A DNA stretch of 64,000 bases from Rana temporaria. Its lineage: Eukaryota > Chordata > Amphibia > Anura > Ranidae. The first letter of the stretch is position 1; the number at the start of each line of letters is the position of its first letter. Below, in pieces: positions 1 through 10,498 of the stretch. Both the position numbers and the translations under genes were made by a program. Location: contig NC_053491.1 of the NCBI RefSeq assembly GCF_905171775.1, forward strand, positions 300,242,252 through 300,306,251, read 5' to 3'. The notes beneath the pieces were generated by a model, which saw nothing but the letters and a program-made list of their open reading frames with translations, was not told the origin of the DNA and searched no databases.

Positions 1-260
1 TTACATAAAAACATATTTTTTTTTTGCAAGAAAGTTAAGTTGAACCCCCAAACATTATATATTTTTTTAAAGCAAAGGCCCTACAGATTAAAATGGTGGG
101 TGTTGCAATTTTTTTTTCCACACAGTATTTGCGCAGTATTCTGGTATAACCATTCAAAGTCCAGCAACATACCAGTACGTTGATGGTTCTTGTTGGACAT
201 GTATTGTAACCTTTTTTTTCATGCAGCCTGTTGGCTGAACGAAAAAAAGATTAATCGGTG
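1..260. repeat. Fragment of dispersed AT-rich repeat
   Basis: The block with a 'cccccaaacattatatat' core followed by a 'aaaatggtgggtgttgcaat' stretch recurs in the same order at about 54690-54780. It is therefore a dispersed repeat and not unique DNA. The second copy begins next to a TTAA and looks like a non-autonomous piggyBac-type element, so this may be a piece of the same family. No coding potential is seen. Confidence 0.55.
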
Positions 261-261
261 G

Positions 262-318
262 GTATGCCCACCATTAGAATACCTCCCTTCATCCACCCAC
301 TTCTAATGATGGGCATAC
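262..318. repeat. 18-bp-arm hairpin
   Basis: Left arm 262-279 and right arm 301-318 are inverted copies (GTATGCCCACCATTAGAA against GTATGCCCATCATTAGAA) with one mismatch and a 21-nt loop. It is probably the end of a small fold-back element. No function can be assigned. Confidence 0.7.
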
Positions 319-331
319 ATGCACCATTTAT

Positions 332-522
332 ATATGCCGAAGCATGGGGGCATCCTCCCGCAAAAAAGTTATGCCGCGTACACACGGTCGGACTTTTCTA
401 TGCCGTGTACACATAGTCAGACTTTTCCACGGGAAAGCCTCCGTAGGAATGTCAACCGTATGTACGCGGCATTAGGAGCAAAATCGCTCCTCCGCCCCTA
501 ATGCCCCCATGCTTCGGCATAT
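332..522. mobile_element. Small TIR element (MITE), copy 1
   Basis: The arms at 332-353 and 501-522 are perfect 22-bp inverted repeats containing the core GCCGAAGCATGGGGGC. Inside them is a second inverted pair built on GCCGCGTACACACGG. The 538-bp-distant copy at 873-1089 has the same arms. The flanks are TA-rich, so any duplicated target cannot be separated from background. It is a non-coding MITE of unassigned superfamily. Confidence 0.7.
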
Positions 523-790
523 ATGCTCTTTTTTGAACTGTGGTGGTGAAATCACCTCCTACAGCATTGGAGTCGCGGCTTTATATATATCGTGGGAGCA
601 AACGCTGTTGCTGTCACGCTAAATAAATCCGCGCTGCAACTGAATGGCGTACCTGCTAAGCAAATGATGGTTAACATTAAAACAAAGTAACATTCCAGTA
701 TAACAGTAAGATCATACCATACCTGCAAAGCAAATACCAATAAAAAAAACATAGTAAAAAATAAAACATTTTTTAACGCAACCTGTGCCT

Positions 791-792
<2 letters not shown>

Positions 793-874
<82 letters not shown>
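793..874. repeat. (TA)n microsatellite
   Basis: About 80 bp of pure TA dinucleotide directly precedes the second MITE copy. At the equivalent point the first copy has only a short 'tatata', so the tract expanded in or beside copy 2. Confidence 0.95.
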
Positions 875-876
<2 letters not shown>

Positions 877-1089
877 GAAACATGGGGGCATCCTCCCGCA
901 AAAAAGTTATGCCGCGTACACACGGTCGGACTTTTCAATGCCGCGTACACACGGTCGGACTTTTCTATGCCGTGTACACATGGTCAGACTTTTCCACGGG
1001 AAAGCCTCCGTAGGAATGTCAACCGTATGTACGCGGCATTAGGAGCAAAATCGCTCCTCCGCCCCTGCTGCCCCCATGCTTCGGCATAT
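873..1089. mobile_element. Small TIR element (MITE), copy 2
   Basis: This has the same inverted arms and interior as 332-522, plus an extra internal copy of the 'ccgcgtacacacggtcggac' block. The shared similarity continues well beyond the right arm (about 523-660 matches 1090-1220). The two copies therefore belong to a 538-bp tandem duplication and are not independent insertions. Confidence 0.7.
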
Positions 1090-1501
1090 ATGCTCTTTTT
1101 TTTAACTGTGGTGGTGAAATCACCTCCTACAGCACTGGAGTCGCGGCTTTATATATCGTGGGAGCAAACGCTGTTGCTGTCAAGATAAATAAGTCCGCGC
1201 AACAGCTAAATGGCGTACCTGAAAACAGTAAAGTAAATTACATACCTGAAAAGCAAGCATGAAAAAACATAACAATAAAACTTTGCAGAATAGAATACAG
1301 TAAATAAGAGAAGAACAATAGAGAGAGAATAGAGAGGGAGAGAACAATAAAACGACAACTATTTTTTTTTTTTTTTTTTTAACACTTTTTTTTTGTAACT
1401 GTTCAACTTTTCGGTTCCAGGTTTGGGTCTCTCAAAATGCGATGGCATCTTAGGAGACCCTGTGTAAGTGAGCCTAGCCTGTGAAATGTTTTTACCCTAC
1501 A
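1090..1501. other. Non-coding stretch, 3' side of piggyBac
   Basis: The start matches the downstream part of the tandem duplication. It is followed by purine-rich and poly-T sequence (1362-1391). No gene is seen. The far inverted end of the piggyBac element (TTAA plus a CCACTTG-type end) should lie on this side but is not recognisable in the window. Confidence 0.5.
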
Positions 1502-1687
1502 CTAATAATTAACTCGTGTGTGGAAGCGTTCAAAACATTCACCAATACAAAGACCAGGATCGGCAGGACATTTGGGACAAAAATAACGGGTGTCACGCCT
1601 AAACCCGTGCTTGCTACAGACACGATATCTTCTTTGGGGGGCTCGTTGGGTAGGGGTACTCTCGAGGGCATATGAAAAATGCCTCTC
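1502..1687 (-). pseudogene. piggyBac transposase, C-terminal part (cut off by LINE-1)
   Basis: The minus strand encodes the cysteine-rich C-terminal finger typical of piggyBac transposases, with spaced CxxC pairs and a final CF-x-FHT-type motif, ending at a stop at 1502-1504. The segment continues exactly the frame of the main piggyBac part at 8612-10065 once LINE-1 and one copy of the 14-bp TSD (GAAAAATGCCTCTC) are removed. The TSD itself encodes part of the conserved 'ERHF' region. The joined coding length is 542 codons, a normal size for the family. The finger normally binds the transposon ends. Confidence 0.9.
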
Positions 1688-1784
1688 GGGGGCGTGGCCT
1701 GGACATGGATGCGTGAAGCAGCACTTCTCTAGAGCTCCCGGCCTGATCCCCCAATTCTTGGCAAAAATCAGACTTTGTACCGGC

Positions 1785-2918
1785 ATGTACTCAGCCAAAA
1801 AGTACAAAACCAGGGCGACTACACGGGGGACCCCAGCGGGCAAGTTTGAAGGAGAGATCCACAAATATTTCAAGCTCATTCAGGAGCTGTCCCCCGGAGG
1901 AGGCCTGCCGACGCCACGAGGCCCTGCACGTGGACCTGTAGAGGAGACCCAAGCACCGGTCGTAGAGAACCCAGCGGCCCTTCTAGAAGAGACTCAACCC
2001 CCAGAAACCGAGCCATGGGAGATGCCTCCCCCACAACTCCCGGAGATGGGTGACCTAGATCAGGACATTAGATCGTTCCTGCAAGCCTTACCCACCAGGA
2101 ACGACATTGAGGCCTTGATCCTGCGCCTTGAGGAGACTCACAGACGGGACATCCAAGAAGTGAGAGGAGAGGTGTCCGGCCTCGCAGATCGGATGTCAGC
2201 AGGGGAAGAATCGGTATCTTCCCTGGAGGCGCGGGTTGCAGCTCTCGAACACTCCCGGGACCAGCACCGGGAAACAGCTATCTCCCTGCAGCTCCACTTT
2301 GAGGATGTAGAAGACCGGAGCCGCCGCAATAATCTGCGGCTCCGGGGGGTGCCAGAGTCTGCTGACCGGGAGGACGTCGGGGCACGTATCGTGGAGATAT
2401 TCAGGACGGTGCTGGGAGACCCCGAGGCGACCATCGAACTGGACAGAGCGCACAGGTTAGACAATGACAGACCGCGGGACATAGTGTGCCGCGTACACCG
2501 CTATGTGACTAGGGAAGCCATCCTGCGGAGTGCTTGGGACCAGGAGGAGATGGAGGTGGAGGGCTCGAAAATCAAGATCCTGCCAGACGTCTCAAGAGCC
2601 ACACTACGGCGAAGAGCACTGCTTAGACCCCTCTTGGAACTTGCCCGCCAGACAGGACACACTTACAGATGGGGTTACCCCCTGTCTGTTACTTTTCGGA
2701 AGGAATCCAGGGCCTTTGCGCTGCAGACAACGGCGGACCTCCCTGCCCTGTTTCGATTCATGGGCGCGGAACCCATCCAAGTCCCCGACTGGCTTCAGCT
2801 TCTACCCCGTCAAACCGGACGGTCAGGTGCGGCGGCTTTGAGAGAACCCCTGCAGCCCCGACAACAGAGGGGCAGAAGACGGCGCCAATCAGCCAGAGGA
2901 GGAGCACTACGTGAGTAG
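1785..2918 (+). CDS. LINE-1 ORF1 protein (RNA-binding)
   Basis: 377 codons from the first ATG inside the element; the open frame extends upstream only through piggyBac flank and 5'UTR, so ATG 1785 is the natural start. L1 ORF1 proteins bind element RNA and form the RNP with ORF2 protein. Residues about 95-190 are rich in Glu/Arg/Leu, consistent with a coiled coil. Then comes an RRM-like block containing 'RRNNLRLRGVPE' and 'LDRAHRL', and a basic C-terminal domain, the order seen in Transposase_22 proteins. The C-terminus is Arg/Gln-rich. No frameshift or stop is seen. A 1.3-kb spacer separates it from ORF2. Confidence 0.85.
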   Translation: MYSAKKYKTRATTRGTPAGKFEGEIHKYFKLIQELSPGGGLPTPRGPARGPVEETQAPVVENPAALLEETQPPETEPWEMPPPQLPEMGDLDQDIRSFLQALPTRNDIEALILRLEETHRRDIQEVRGEVSGLADRMSAGEESVSSLEARVAALEHSRDQHRETAISLQLHFEDVEDRSRRNNLRLRGVPESADREDVGARIVEIFRTVLGDPEATIELDRAHRLDNDRPRDIVCRVHRYVTREAILRSAWDQEEMEVEGSKIKILPDVSRATLRRRALLRPLLELARQTGHTYRWGYPLSVTFRKESRAFALQTTADLPALFRFMGAEPIQVPDWLQLLPRQTGRSGAAALREPLQPRQQRGRRRRQSARGGALRE

Positions 2919-4231
2919 GCCCTGGGCCGTACGTTCCCGACACCCCGCTTTGCTAGCCGTACCCCCTCTTTATGCGGGTTCTCCCGCGGCGAGTAGTCCC
3001 TCATCTCCCCGTTCACGCTCCCCCGCAGACTCTGAGACGGCCCCATGCCTGACCCCAGCCGCTGTTGCGGCCTCCCCCCCCTGCCCGATACTGTGGCTAA
3101 GCTCTGTGCCCGCTCCCCACCCCCTTCCTTTTCTAGTTGTTTGGGGATGACCATGGGGAAAGTTGCCCGCGGACAGGCTGGGATCCCCGACCCTGTTGGA
3201 TAGTTGCCCCCCGGAACCACTTGGCCAGCGAGAGACCGGCACTTTTGTTGTTTTTTTTTTTTTTTTGCCGCTGCGGCCTACCATGCGACCTCTGAGCCCC
3301 GGACTTGATTTAGGGCCCTGGCACTACCTACGTCACCGCCCGGAGTCGGGTGTAAACCACAGACTTGGGACAGCCCTCTGGTGACAACCCCGGGTCGACC
3401 CCGAGCGAGGGAGGCCTCAGAAGATAGACGCAGGGGTCCCTGTTGGAGGGGAGGGAGGGGCAGAGCCTTCTGGACCTTAGCTGGGGGATTCTCTACCAGG
3501 GAGTCGGAAAACCGCTGCACCTGGGGAACGGACACCAAAAGGTCACGGAATCCCGAGAACTGAATGTGCTGGGTCAGATGATGTTGGACATGAGGGAGAG
3601 GGGGGACTATGGTTGTTGCTATCCTGGGGGGGCCTATGGTGGGCGGTGTGGGGGGAGACCTGAGGCTTTAATCCAGCCTTCTGAGGTCACCACTTTAAAC
3701 GAGTGACCCGCATCACACAGTGCTGCCATAGCCTAACCAAAATACACTACATAGAATGCACTTAATGTGATGCACTTTCCTATTTACTTGCATATACTGT
3801 TTTGCCTCCTTGTTGATTTCCATATGTTTTATAATGTTCTAAGATATATATTGAGTAATGCTGTGTTGATTGCACTTTGACGTTTCACCAGTTGTATTTG
3901 CCGGAGTTGGGTGGAGAAGGCAGGGAGCTCGCTTCCTGACCCTGTCTAGTCCCCACCTCCCATTAGGACTGCGCTCGATTCCCGGGCCTCCCCGGTGAGA
4001 GTTTTTAGCCGTTTTTTTTTTTGTTCGGCTGCCTCTATAGTTCCCTTTTGGCTGCACACCGTAGTGCACGCCCTTTAATACTACCTTTTTCTACACTATC
4101 CCCCTCTCCGCCCTACATCTCCCCTTCTAACACATTCCCAACTTCCTCTCCCCCTTTTACTACCCCCTCCACTCGGCCCCCCAGCCGTTACTTCATCGCT
4201 CCTCTCCTCTCCCCCCCCGACCCGCGCAGGC
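2919..4231 (+). other. LINE-1 inter-ORF spacer
   Basis: This 1.3-kb stretch between ORF1 and ORF2 has a C-rich start, poly-T runs (3249-3266, 4012-4021) and a pyrimidine-rich segment just before ORF2 (4084-4230). No credible coding frame is present. The pyrimidine tract upstream of the ORF2 ATG may affect ORF2 translation or splicing, but that is speculation. Confidence 0.6.
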
Positions 4232-7200
4232 ATGGAGGCGCTCAAGGTAATCTCCCTGAACTCTAAGGGCCTAAACACGCCTGAGAAGAGACGCATGCTA
4301 CAGCAAGAAATGCGTCGCATGAAGGCAGACATAGTACTGCTGCAGGAGACTCACTTTAGGACCAGCAACTTACCCCTCCTGAAAAATAGATATTTCCCCA
4401 TTGCCTACCACTCACAGTACACAGAAGCAAAAGCCAGGGGAGTCTCGGTCATCATCTCTGCCAGAGTCCCGTGGAAGCTACTAGATATCCGGACGGATAC
4501 TAGTGGTCGCTACCTGTTCTTAAAGGGGCTGATAGGAGATAGGAAAGTGTCCCTTGCAAACTTATATACTCCCAACGTCCACCAGGATGTCTTCCTTAAG
4601 AAACAGCTGGAAAAATTCCACAGGTTCGCGGAGGGCCATTTGATAGTAGGGGGTGACCTTAATGTTCCCCTGAACCCGCACGAGGATACGTCCTCCGGGA
4701 CATCATCAACGACACGAGATCTGCGTAAACGAATAGGCTTGACACTTCACTCCCTGCAACTAGTAGACGCGTGGCGTCTGCTGCACACGGGAGAACGGGA
4801 CTACACATTCTTTTCCAAACCGCACCAATCCTACTCACGGATTGATTACTTCCTACTACCCCACAGACAGCTCCACGCGATTCAAAACATCTCCATCGGG
4901 TCAATCACATGGTCTGACCATGCCCCGATCACATTGACCTACGCCCTGTCCGACCCCATTGGGGATCGGAGGTCAGTATGGAGGCTCAACGAAAGCCTTC
5001 TGCAGGACCCTGAGGTCATGGGTGAAGTGACTAGGGAAATAGGCCACTATTTCGCAACTAACTCCACCCCAGAGAGCTCTGCTGGAGTTGTCTGGGAAGC
5101 CCACAAAGCAGTGGTCCGAGGGATACTCATGAGACACGGAGCACGCCTGAAGCATGAAAGGCTGGCACAGCTGACAACGCTTCTCAATAAACTACATGAC
5201 TTAGAGACCGCCCATAAACAGGCCCCTACCAGACAGTTAGGCGCTGACCTTGAAACCGTACGTTCACAAGTGACGGACACCTTGCGCTTCAAGGCCAAGT
5301 CAGCACTACAAATATGTAGACAGAAAGCGTACATGTCGGGCGACAAATGTGGCAGGATGCTGGCCAACTCATTGAAATCACAAAGACTTGCGTCCTATAT
5401 ACCCTACATAACCTCGCGTGACGGGAAAAAACACTCTATGCCCCAATCAATTACACAGGAATTCAGGAACTATTATAGCTCCTTGTACAATCTGGATAAG
5501 GCCCCAATTACACCCGACGCAGCCGCTGACTATATCACAACATCCCTAATGCCCTCCCTATCAGAGGACGCAAGAAAGGACTTGGAAGCCCCCATTACCA
5601 TGACAGAACTACAGCAGGCCTTAAAAAGTGCAAAACCGGGTAAGGCGCCGGGCCCCGATGGACTAACCATCGCTTACTACCGGACCCTGCTGCCTTCCTT
5701 GGGCCATCACATGATGAAATTATTTAATGAAATAGGCTCAGGAGAGTCATTCCACGCCACCACACTCCAGGCCCAAATCTCTGTGATTCCCAAGGAGGGC
5801 AAGGACCCGTCCCTTTGCGGGAGCTACCGCCCGATCTCTCTTTTGAACACAGACTTGAAGTTGTTCACTAAGATACTGGCGAGTAGGTTACAACACCTCC
5901 CACACCTGATACATTTGGACCAGGTGGGGTTCGTGCCTTCCAGGGAAGCCCGAGACAACACTACGAAGGTCCTTAACTTGCTGCACGTGGTGAATAATAG
6001 AGGAACGCCCTCTCTATTTTTGGGGACTGACGCCGAGAAGGCGTTTGACCGCGTGGATTGGCAATTTATGCGGTCAACGCTGTACTATGTAGGGGCTGGG
6101 GAGAGAATACAGAACTGGGTCTCGGTCATCTACAGGAACCCAACAGCGACGGTGAGGGCCAATGGGGTGACTTCCGAACCATTCAACATCAACAACGGGA
6201 CGAGACAAGGGTGCCCGCTATCCCCCCTGCTATTCGCACTCACATTAGAACCCTTTCTATGCCATGTACGCCTGAATCCGGACATCGCGGGTATACGAAT
6301 TAAAGACGCTCAGTACAAAGTCTCCGCATACGCGGATGACTTGTTGTTCACCCTCACTAAACCTGACATTTCCCTCCCAAACCTAATGAAAGAATTTGAA
6401 ACCTACGGCCGCCTATCTAACCTAAAAATAAATCTAACCAAGTCTGAAGCCATGGGGGTAGGGATCCCGCAGGGATCGCTGTCACACCTTAAAGACAACT
6501 TTCACTTTAGCTGGACAGCAGTAGCGCTGAAATACCTGGGAACATTCATTCCACCCTCCCTCCCCTAGGTGTACAGGCTAAACTTCCCCCCCCTCCTGAG
6601 GGGAGTCCAAAAGCTACTTCAACAATGGTCGGGTGGCCTTCACTCCTGGGTGGGACGGTGCAATGTACTCAAAATGACCGTGCTACCCAAGTTCTTATAC
6701 CTGCTACAAGCACTCCCGATTTTTATACCGGGGAGCTACTTTAAACAAATACACGCGGCATTCACTCACTACTTGTGGGCGGGAAGGAAGCCACGCATAC
6801 AGAGAAAAATACTCTCCCTGCCGAAAATCCATGGTGGGCTGGCACTCCCGGACGTAAGGACATACTACCAAGCCACACGGCTGGTGCGTCTCCTGGACTG
6901 GTGCCGACACGAGAGCTCCAAACTATGGGTCCAGGTGGAACAGGAACAATCCGTGATACCGCTACGCAGAGCCCCTTGGTGCATGGCAGACCTGCCCTCA
7001 CAACTCACTAAACACCCGTTGATAGGGCATACGACTAGTACATGTGCACGTCTCTTCACACAATTCTCCCTATCCAGCCAAAACTCTCCTCTGCGCCCGG
7101 TGATCGGACATCCCAAGTTTGATCCGGGTCTTCGAGACTGTATATTTCTAGACCTTAGCAGAACCGGACTCTTCCAGGCGTCACACTTCAGCGATCGGGG

Positions 7201-8032
7201 AAAATGGAAGACGGCGGTGGAGCTCGCAGACCCCGTCGGGCAGTTTAAACTTGACTTTCTAAGAGCGAACCAACTGAACCATTTCTTAGGCAGCCTTACC
7301 TCCCCTCGCGAAGACTCACAGACCACCCAAACGGTCCTAGAAGACCTTTGCACTGAGACTGGACCGCTCCCACACGCTCTGTCTTTGCTATACTCCTTGC
7401 TAAACACCCCCCCTGATGGCTACCAGGTCCCAGCCCTCGCTAAGTGGGAAAGAGACCTAAATGTTCAATTCTCACCTCCCAAAAAACAAAACATACTCAG
7501 ATTCACCCACAAATCCTCCATCTGCTCCAGAACACAGGAGACGAATTATAAGATCCTCATGCGATGGTATAAGACCCCAGATCTACTGAGTAAAATTTTC
7601 CCAACCTCTGACCCCACTTGTTGGAGATGCAAACAAGACAGGGGTACCATCCTTCATGTCTTCTGGTCCTGTCCACGGATTAGGGAGTTCTGGGAAGGGG
7701 TGCGCCGCATAATCCAGAAATTTACAGAGAGCACGGTGCCGGATGACCCGGCTTACTTCTTGCTCCATGCGACGGACATGCCGGCCGGAGCATATAAAAA
7801 ATCGATTATTCGCCATCTCCTGGATGCGGCAAGGGCGTGCGTACCCCTCCACTGGAAATCCACTCATCCGCCAACGATGGCGCTTTGGCTTAAGAAGGTG
7901 GACGAGATCAGTTACATGGAGGACCTGGTCCTTACTGGCCAACAAAGACAGGAAGCTTACACCAAGACCTGGCAGATTTGGAATGTATTTAAATATTCGG
8001 AGGAAGGACAGTCCCTCAGAGGGACGGTCTGA
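4232..8032 (+). pseudogene. LINE-1 ORF2: endonuclease/reverse transcriptase with one in-frame stop
   Basis: The frame totals 1267 codons, broken only by TAG at 6566-6568 (after residue 778). The N-terminal APE-like endonuclease shows 'SLNSKGLN', 'LQETHF', 'GGDLNVPL' and 'SDHAPI'. The RT shows 'GKAPGPDGL', 'YRPISLLN', 'GTRQGCPLSPLLF' and the catalytic 'YADD' near residue 700. The C-terminal part has a CWRC...H...C zinc-knuckle-like motif. LINE-3 ORF2 is 1265 codons, so this copy is full length. The enzyme would nick target DNA and reverse transcribe element RNA in place; here the stop falls after the RT active site, so the copy is probably inactive unless read through. The ATG at 4232 precedes the conserved endonuclease start by a few residues. 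Confidence 0.92.
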
Positions 8033-8611
8033 CCTCGGTCAAACTAGAAACACTGATAAAACATCGAACCTCGGGCACTCACGAGATAACTAACGCCCGT
8101 GAAGGGCGCCTTGGGATGCCCATGCCTGCGCGGCATCTCCCCCTCCCTCCCCCCCCATCCCCTCTAACTCTCTCTCTCTTTCCCCCTCTACACCTACTAG
8201 GTACCTACCCCACTCTCTTGATGAAAAAGCGGAAAATGGAGGAGGGAGTCGGCTCCCCTGGGCCCTGATTCTTGCTCCACATTCATAGATGTGTAGTCAC
8301 ATCCACTGGACAGTGAAAGACAGCAGAGACCTGAAGGGCTTAGCCCGAATGGAATATAGGAGACCCGTAACGGCCCTCAGGTTTAGGCCCCTGTTCCCTT
8401 GTTGGAGGACGGGAGCCCGACAGAGGCCATTTGCTGATGAACACCAAATACGACACTTGGCAGGCATGTCCCCCTGTTGTCAACCTCTGTTTATGTACAT
8501 GTTCATATCTATATAGTGATATTGTTGACTCTGCTGGAATGTATGGATATGCTGTGGACCGGCCTGAGCCGACCCTTCTGCTTCTTCACAAATAAAAAAT
8601 TTTGAAAAAAA
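8033..8611 (+). other. LINE-1 3'UTR and tail
   Basis: Non-coding; pyrimidine-rich near 8140-8190. AATAAA at 8591 is followed by a short A-rich tail that abuts the right TSD at 8612. Confidence 0.8.
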
Positions 8612-10065
8612 GAAAAATGCCTCTCATGCAGTCGGCTTACTGCATTTGGTTGGGGATGGTGAGGTACAGTACCGCCTGGATACAGGAGTTCTGTGATGAT
8701 ATCCTTCTGGAATTGAAGGAAGGATCCATTCTGTCCTGAAGCTCTGTATAAGACATGAGCATTCAGTAGAGCCAATTGAAATAAATGTAGAGACACTTTT
8801 TTGTACCAGCGTCTCGTCTTGCGGGCAATATGATACAGCGCCATCAACTGGTCATTGAGGTCCACCCCTCCCATATTTTGGTTATATTCGTGGACACAGA
8901 GGGGTTTCTCCACAACACCAGTCGCCGTACGAATTTGTACTGTCGTGTCTGCGTGAAGGGTGGTAAGAACGAAAACATTCCTATTGTCCCACCACTTCAC
9001 AGCGAGCACATTTTTACATCTGATGCAGGCTCTCGCCCCCAGCCTTAGATGAGAATCTACAAGCCTCTGGGGAAAGCCCCGGCGATTAGGTCGCACGGTG
9101 CCACATGCTCCAATCTGACGATCAAACAAGTGACTAAAAAGTGGCACGCTGCTGTAAAAATTGTCCACATACAAGTGGTACCCCTTTCCGAATAAGGGTG
9201 ACACCAAGTCCCAAACGATCTTGCCAGCGCTCCCCATGTAATCTGGGCATCCTTCCGGCTCTACCTGACTATCTTTGCCCTCGTAAACCCTAAAGCTCCA
9301 TGTGTAGCCTGTGGCCCTGTCACAGAGCTTATATAGCTTGACCCCGTATCTGGCACGCTTGTTGGGAATGTACTGCTTGAAAGACAAGCGGCCAGCAAAT
9401 TTAACCAGGGACTCATCAACGCATACAACCTGCTGGGGATTAAACAAGGCTGCAAAATGTTCGTTGAAATGGTTTACGAGGGGCCGAATTTTGTAGAGCC
9501 GGTCAAATTCAGGGTCTCCACGTGGACGACAAAGTGCATTGTCACTGAAATGCAGGAACCGCAGGATCGCCTCGTATCATTTACTGGCCATATGAGCAGA
9601 GAACACGGGCATACGGTCAATTGGATGTGTGGACCAATACATCCGCAATTCCAGAAATGGGTGTATGCCCATGTTGAGGGTAAGGCCCAGAAAGGTCTTA
9701 AATTCGGAAACCTCAATAGGTTTCCATTCTTTGGCAAGGAGAGACTGGGGATTAGCGGCGATGTAGTTACCAGCATATAAATTACTCTGGTCCACAATAG
9801 ATCTATAGAGATCTTCCGTGAAATACAGCGAATAAAAATCAAGTGCCATAAAATTCGCTGTATCCACCTGAATACCGGGTTGGCCAGTGAATGGGGGAAG
9901 TGCTGGTGCTGCAGAAGTGGTGGGGACCCAATCAGGATAGGCGAATTCTGCAGGAAGGGCACTATGGGCACGACGGGCCTGTCTTTGTCTTCTTCTTGGT
10001 GGCAGCGGGACACTAAACACAGGAAGAGGCGGGGGGGTGCTGGCATTGGCTGAGAGCGATCGCAA
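8612..10065 (-). pseudogene. piggyBac transposase, main part (one stop, split by LINE-1)
   Basis: On the minus strand a single frame runs from ATG 10065 to the LINE-1 junction, broken only by TGA at 9577-9579. A DDE_Tnp_1_7 (PGBD-like) core is recognisable. The three catalytic aspartates are present in 'CVDESLVKFAGR', 'YVDNFYSSVP' and 'GGVDLNDQL'. The remaining C-terminal finger is at 1673-1502. piggyBac transposases cut and paste their element at TTAA. The matching end is at 10257-10260, about 190 bp upstream of the start. Except for the stop and the LINE insertion the gene looks complete, so loss of function is recent. Confidence 0.93.
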
Positions 10066-10260
10066 GGGGGCGGCTGAAAATGAACAGCCACCCCCTCATC
10101 CCGGATCGCTTCTACAGCTTACCGACCCGCGGCATGTACCGGGGGGGTCCCGATCGGACCCCCGACCCGCGTCAAGCGGAGCACGTACAGGTATGTTGAT
10201 GTGCCTGTCCGTGCCATTCTGCTGACGTAAATGTACATGAGTAGGTCGGCAAGTGGTTAA
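10066..10260 (-). mobile_element. piggyBac 5' end with TTAA target site
   Basis: Reading the minus strand, TTAA (10260-10257) is followed by CCACTTGCCGACC, and the transposase ATG is about 190 bp further in. TTAA plus CCACTTG is the same end as in the MITE at 15012-16022. Immediately outside TTAA the sequence is hAT-A coding DNA. In hAT-B the same place reads uninterrupted through TTAA. This marks the exact insertion point of piggyBac within hAT-A. Confidence 0.88.
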
Positions 10261-10498
10261 TTTACCTTCAAATGATTTAACGTTTGAAAGCAGTGAGCTG
10301 AGAAGCTGGTTGGGGCCCTGCAGCTTGACGTTCAACTCTGAGAGGTACTTGGTAATGTCCACCATGAATGCTAAATCACACAGCCACTTGCTATCGGTGA
10401 GTTCCATGACAGGTTTTCCCTTCATCTCCATGAACTGCTTGACTTCATTCTGCAGTTCGTAAAACCTCCTGAGCATGTTCCCGCGACTCAGCCACCGC

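Larger units (their letters stand above)
1688..8611 (+). mobile_element. LINE-1: full-length Tx1/L1-like non-LTR retrotransposon
   Basis: The element is 6924 bp long and flanked by perfect 14-bp TSDs (GAAAAATGCCTCTC at 1674-1687 and 8612-8625). It starts with GGGGGCGTGGCC, carries ORF1 and ORF2 in tandem on the plus strand, and ends in AATAAA with a short A-rich tail (8591-8611). It interrupts a piggyBac transposase gene of opposite orientation. The sharp TSDs and single ORF2 stop suggest a relatively recent insertion. The two-ORF layout with an APE-type endonuclease and C-terminal CCHC-like motif fits the Tx1 branch of the L1 group. Confidence 0.93.

Noticed and set aside
785..1042. ORF with Ile-Tyr repeats at the TA tract
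   Set aside because: Microsatellite translation running into a MITE.
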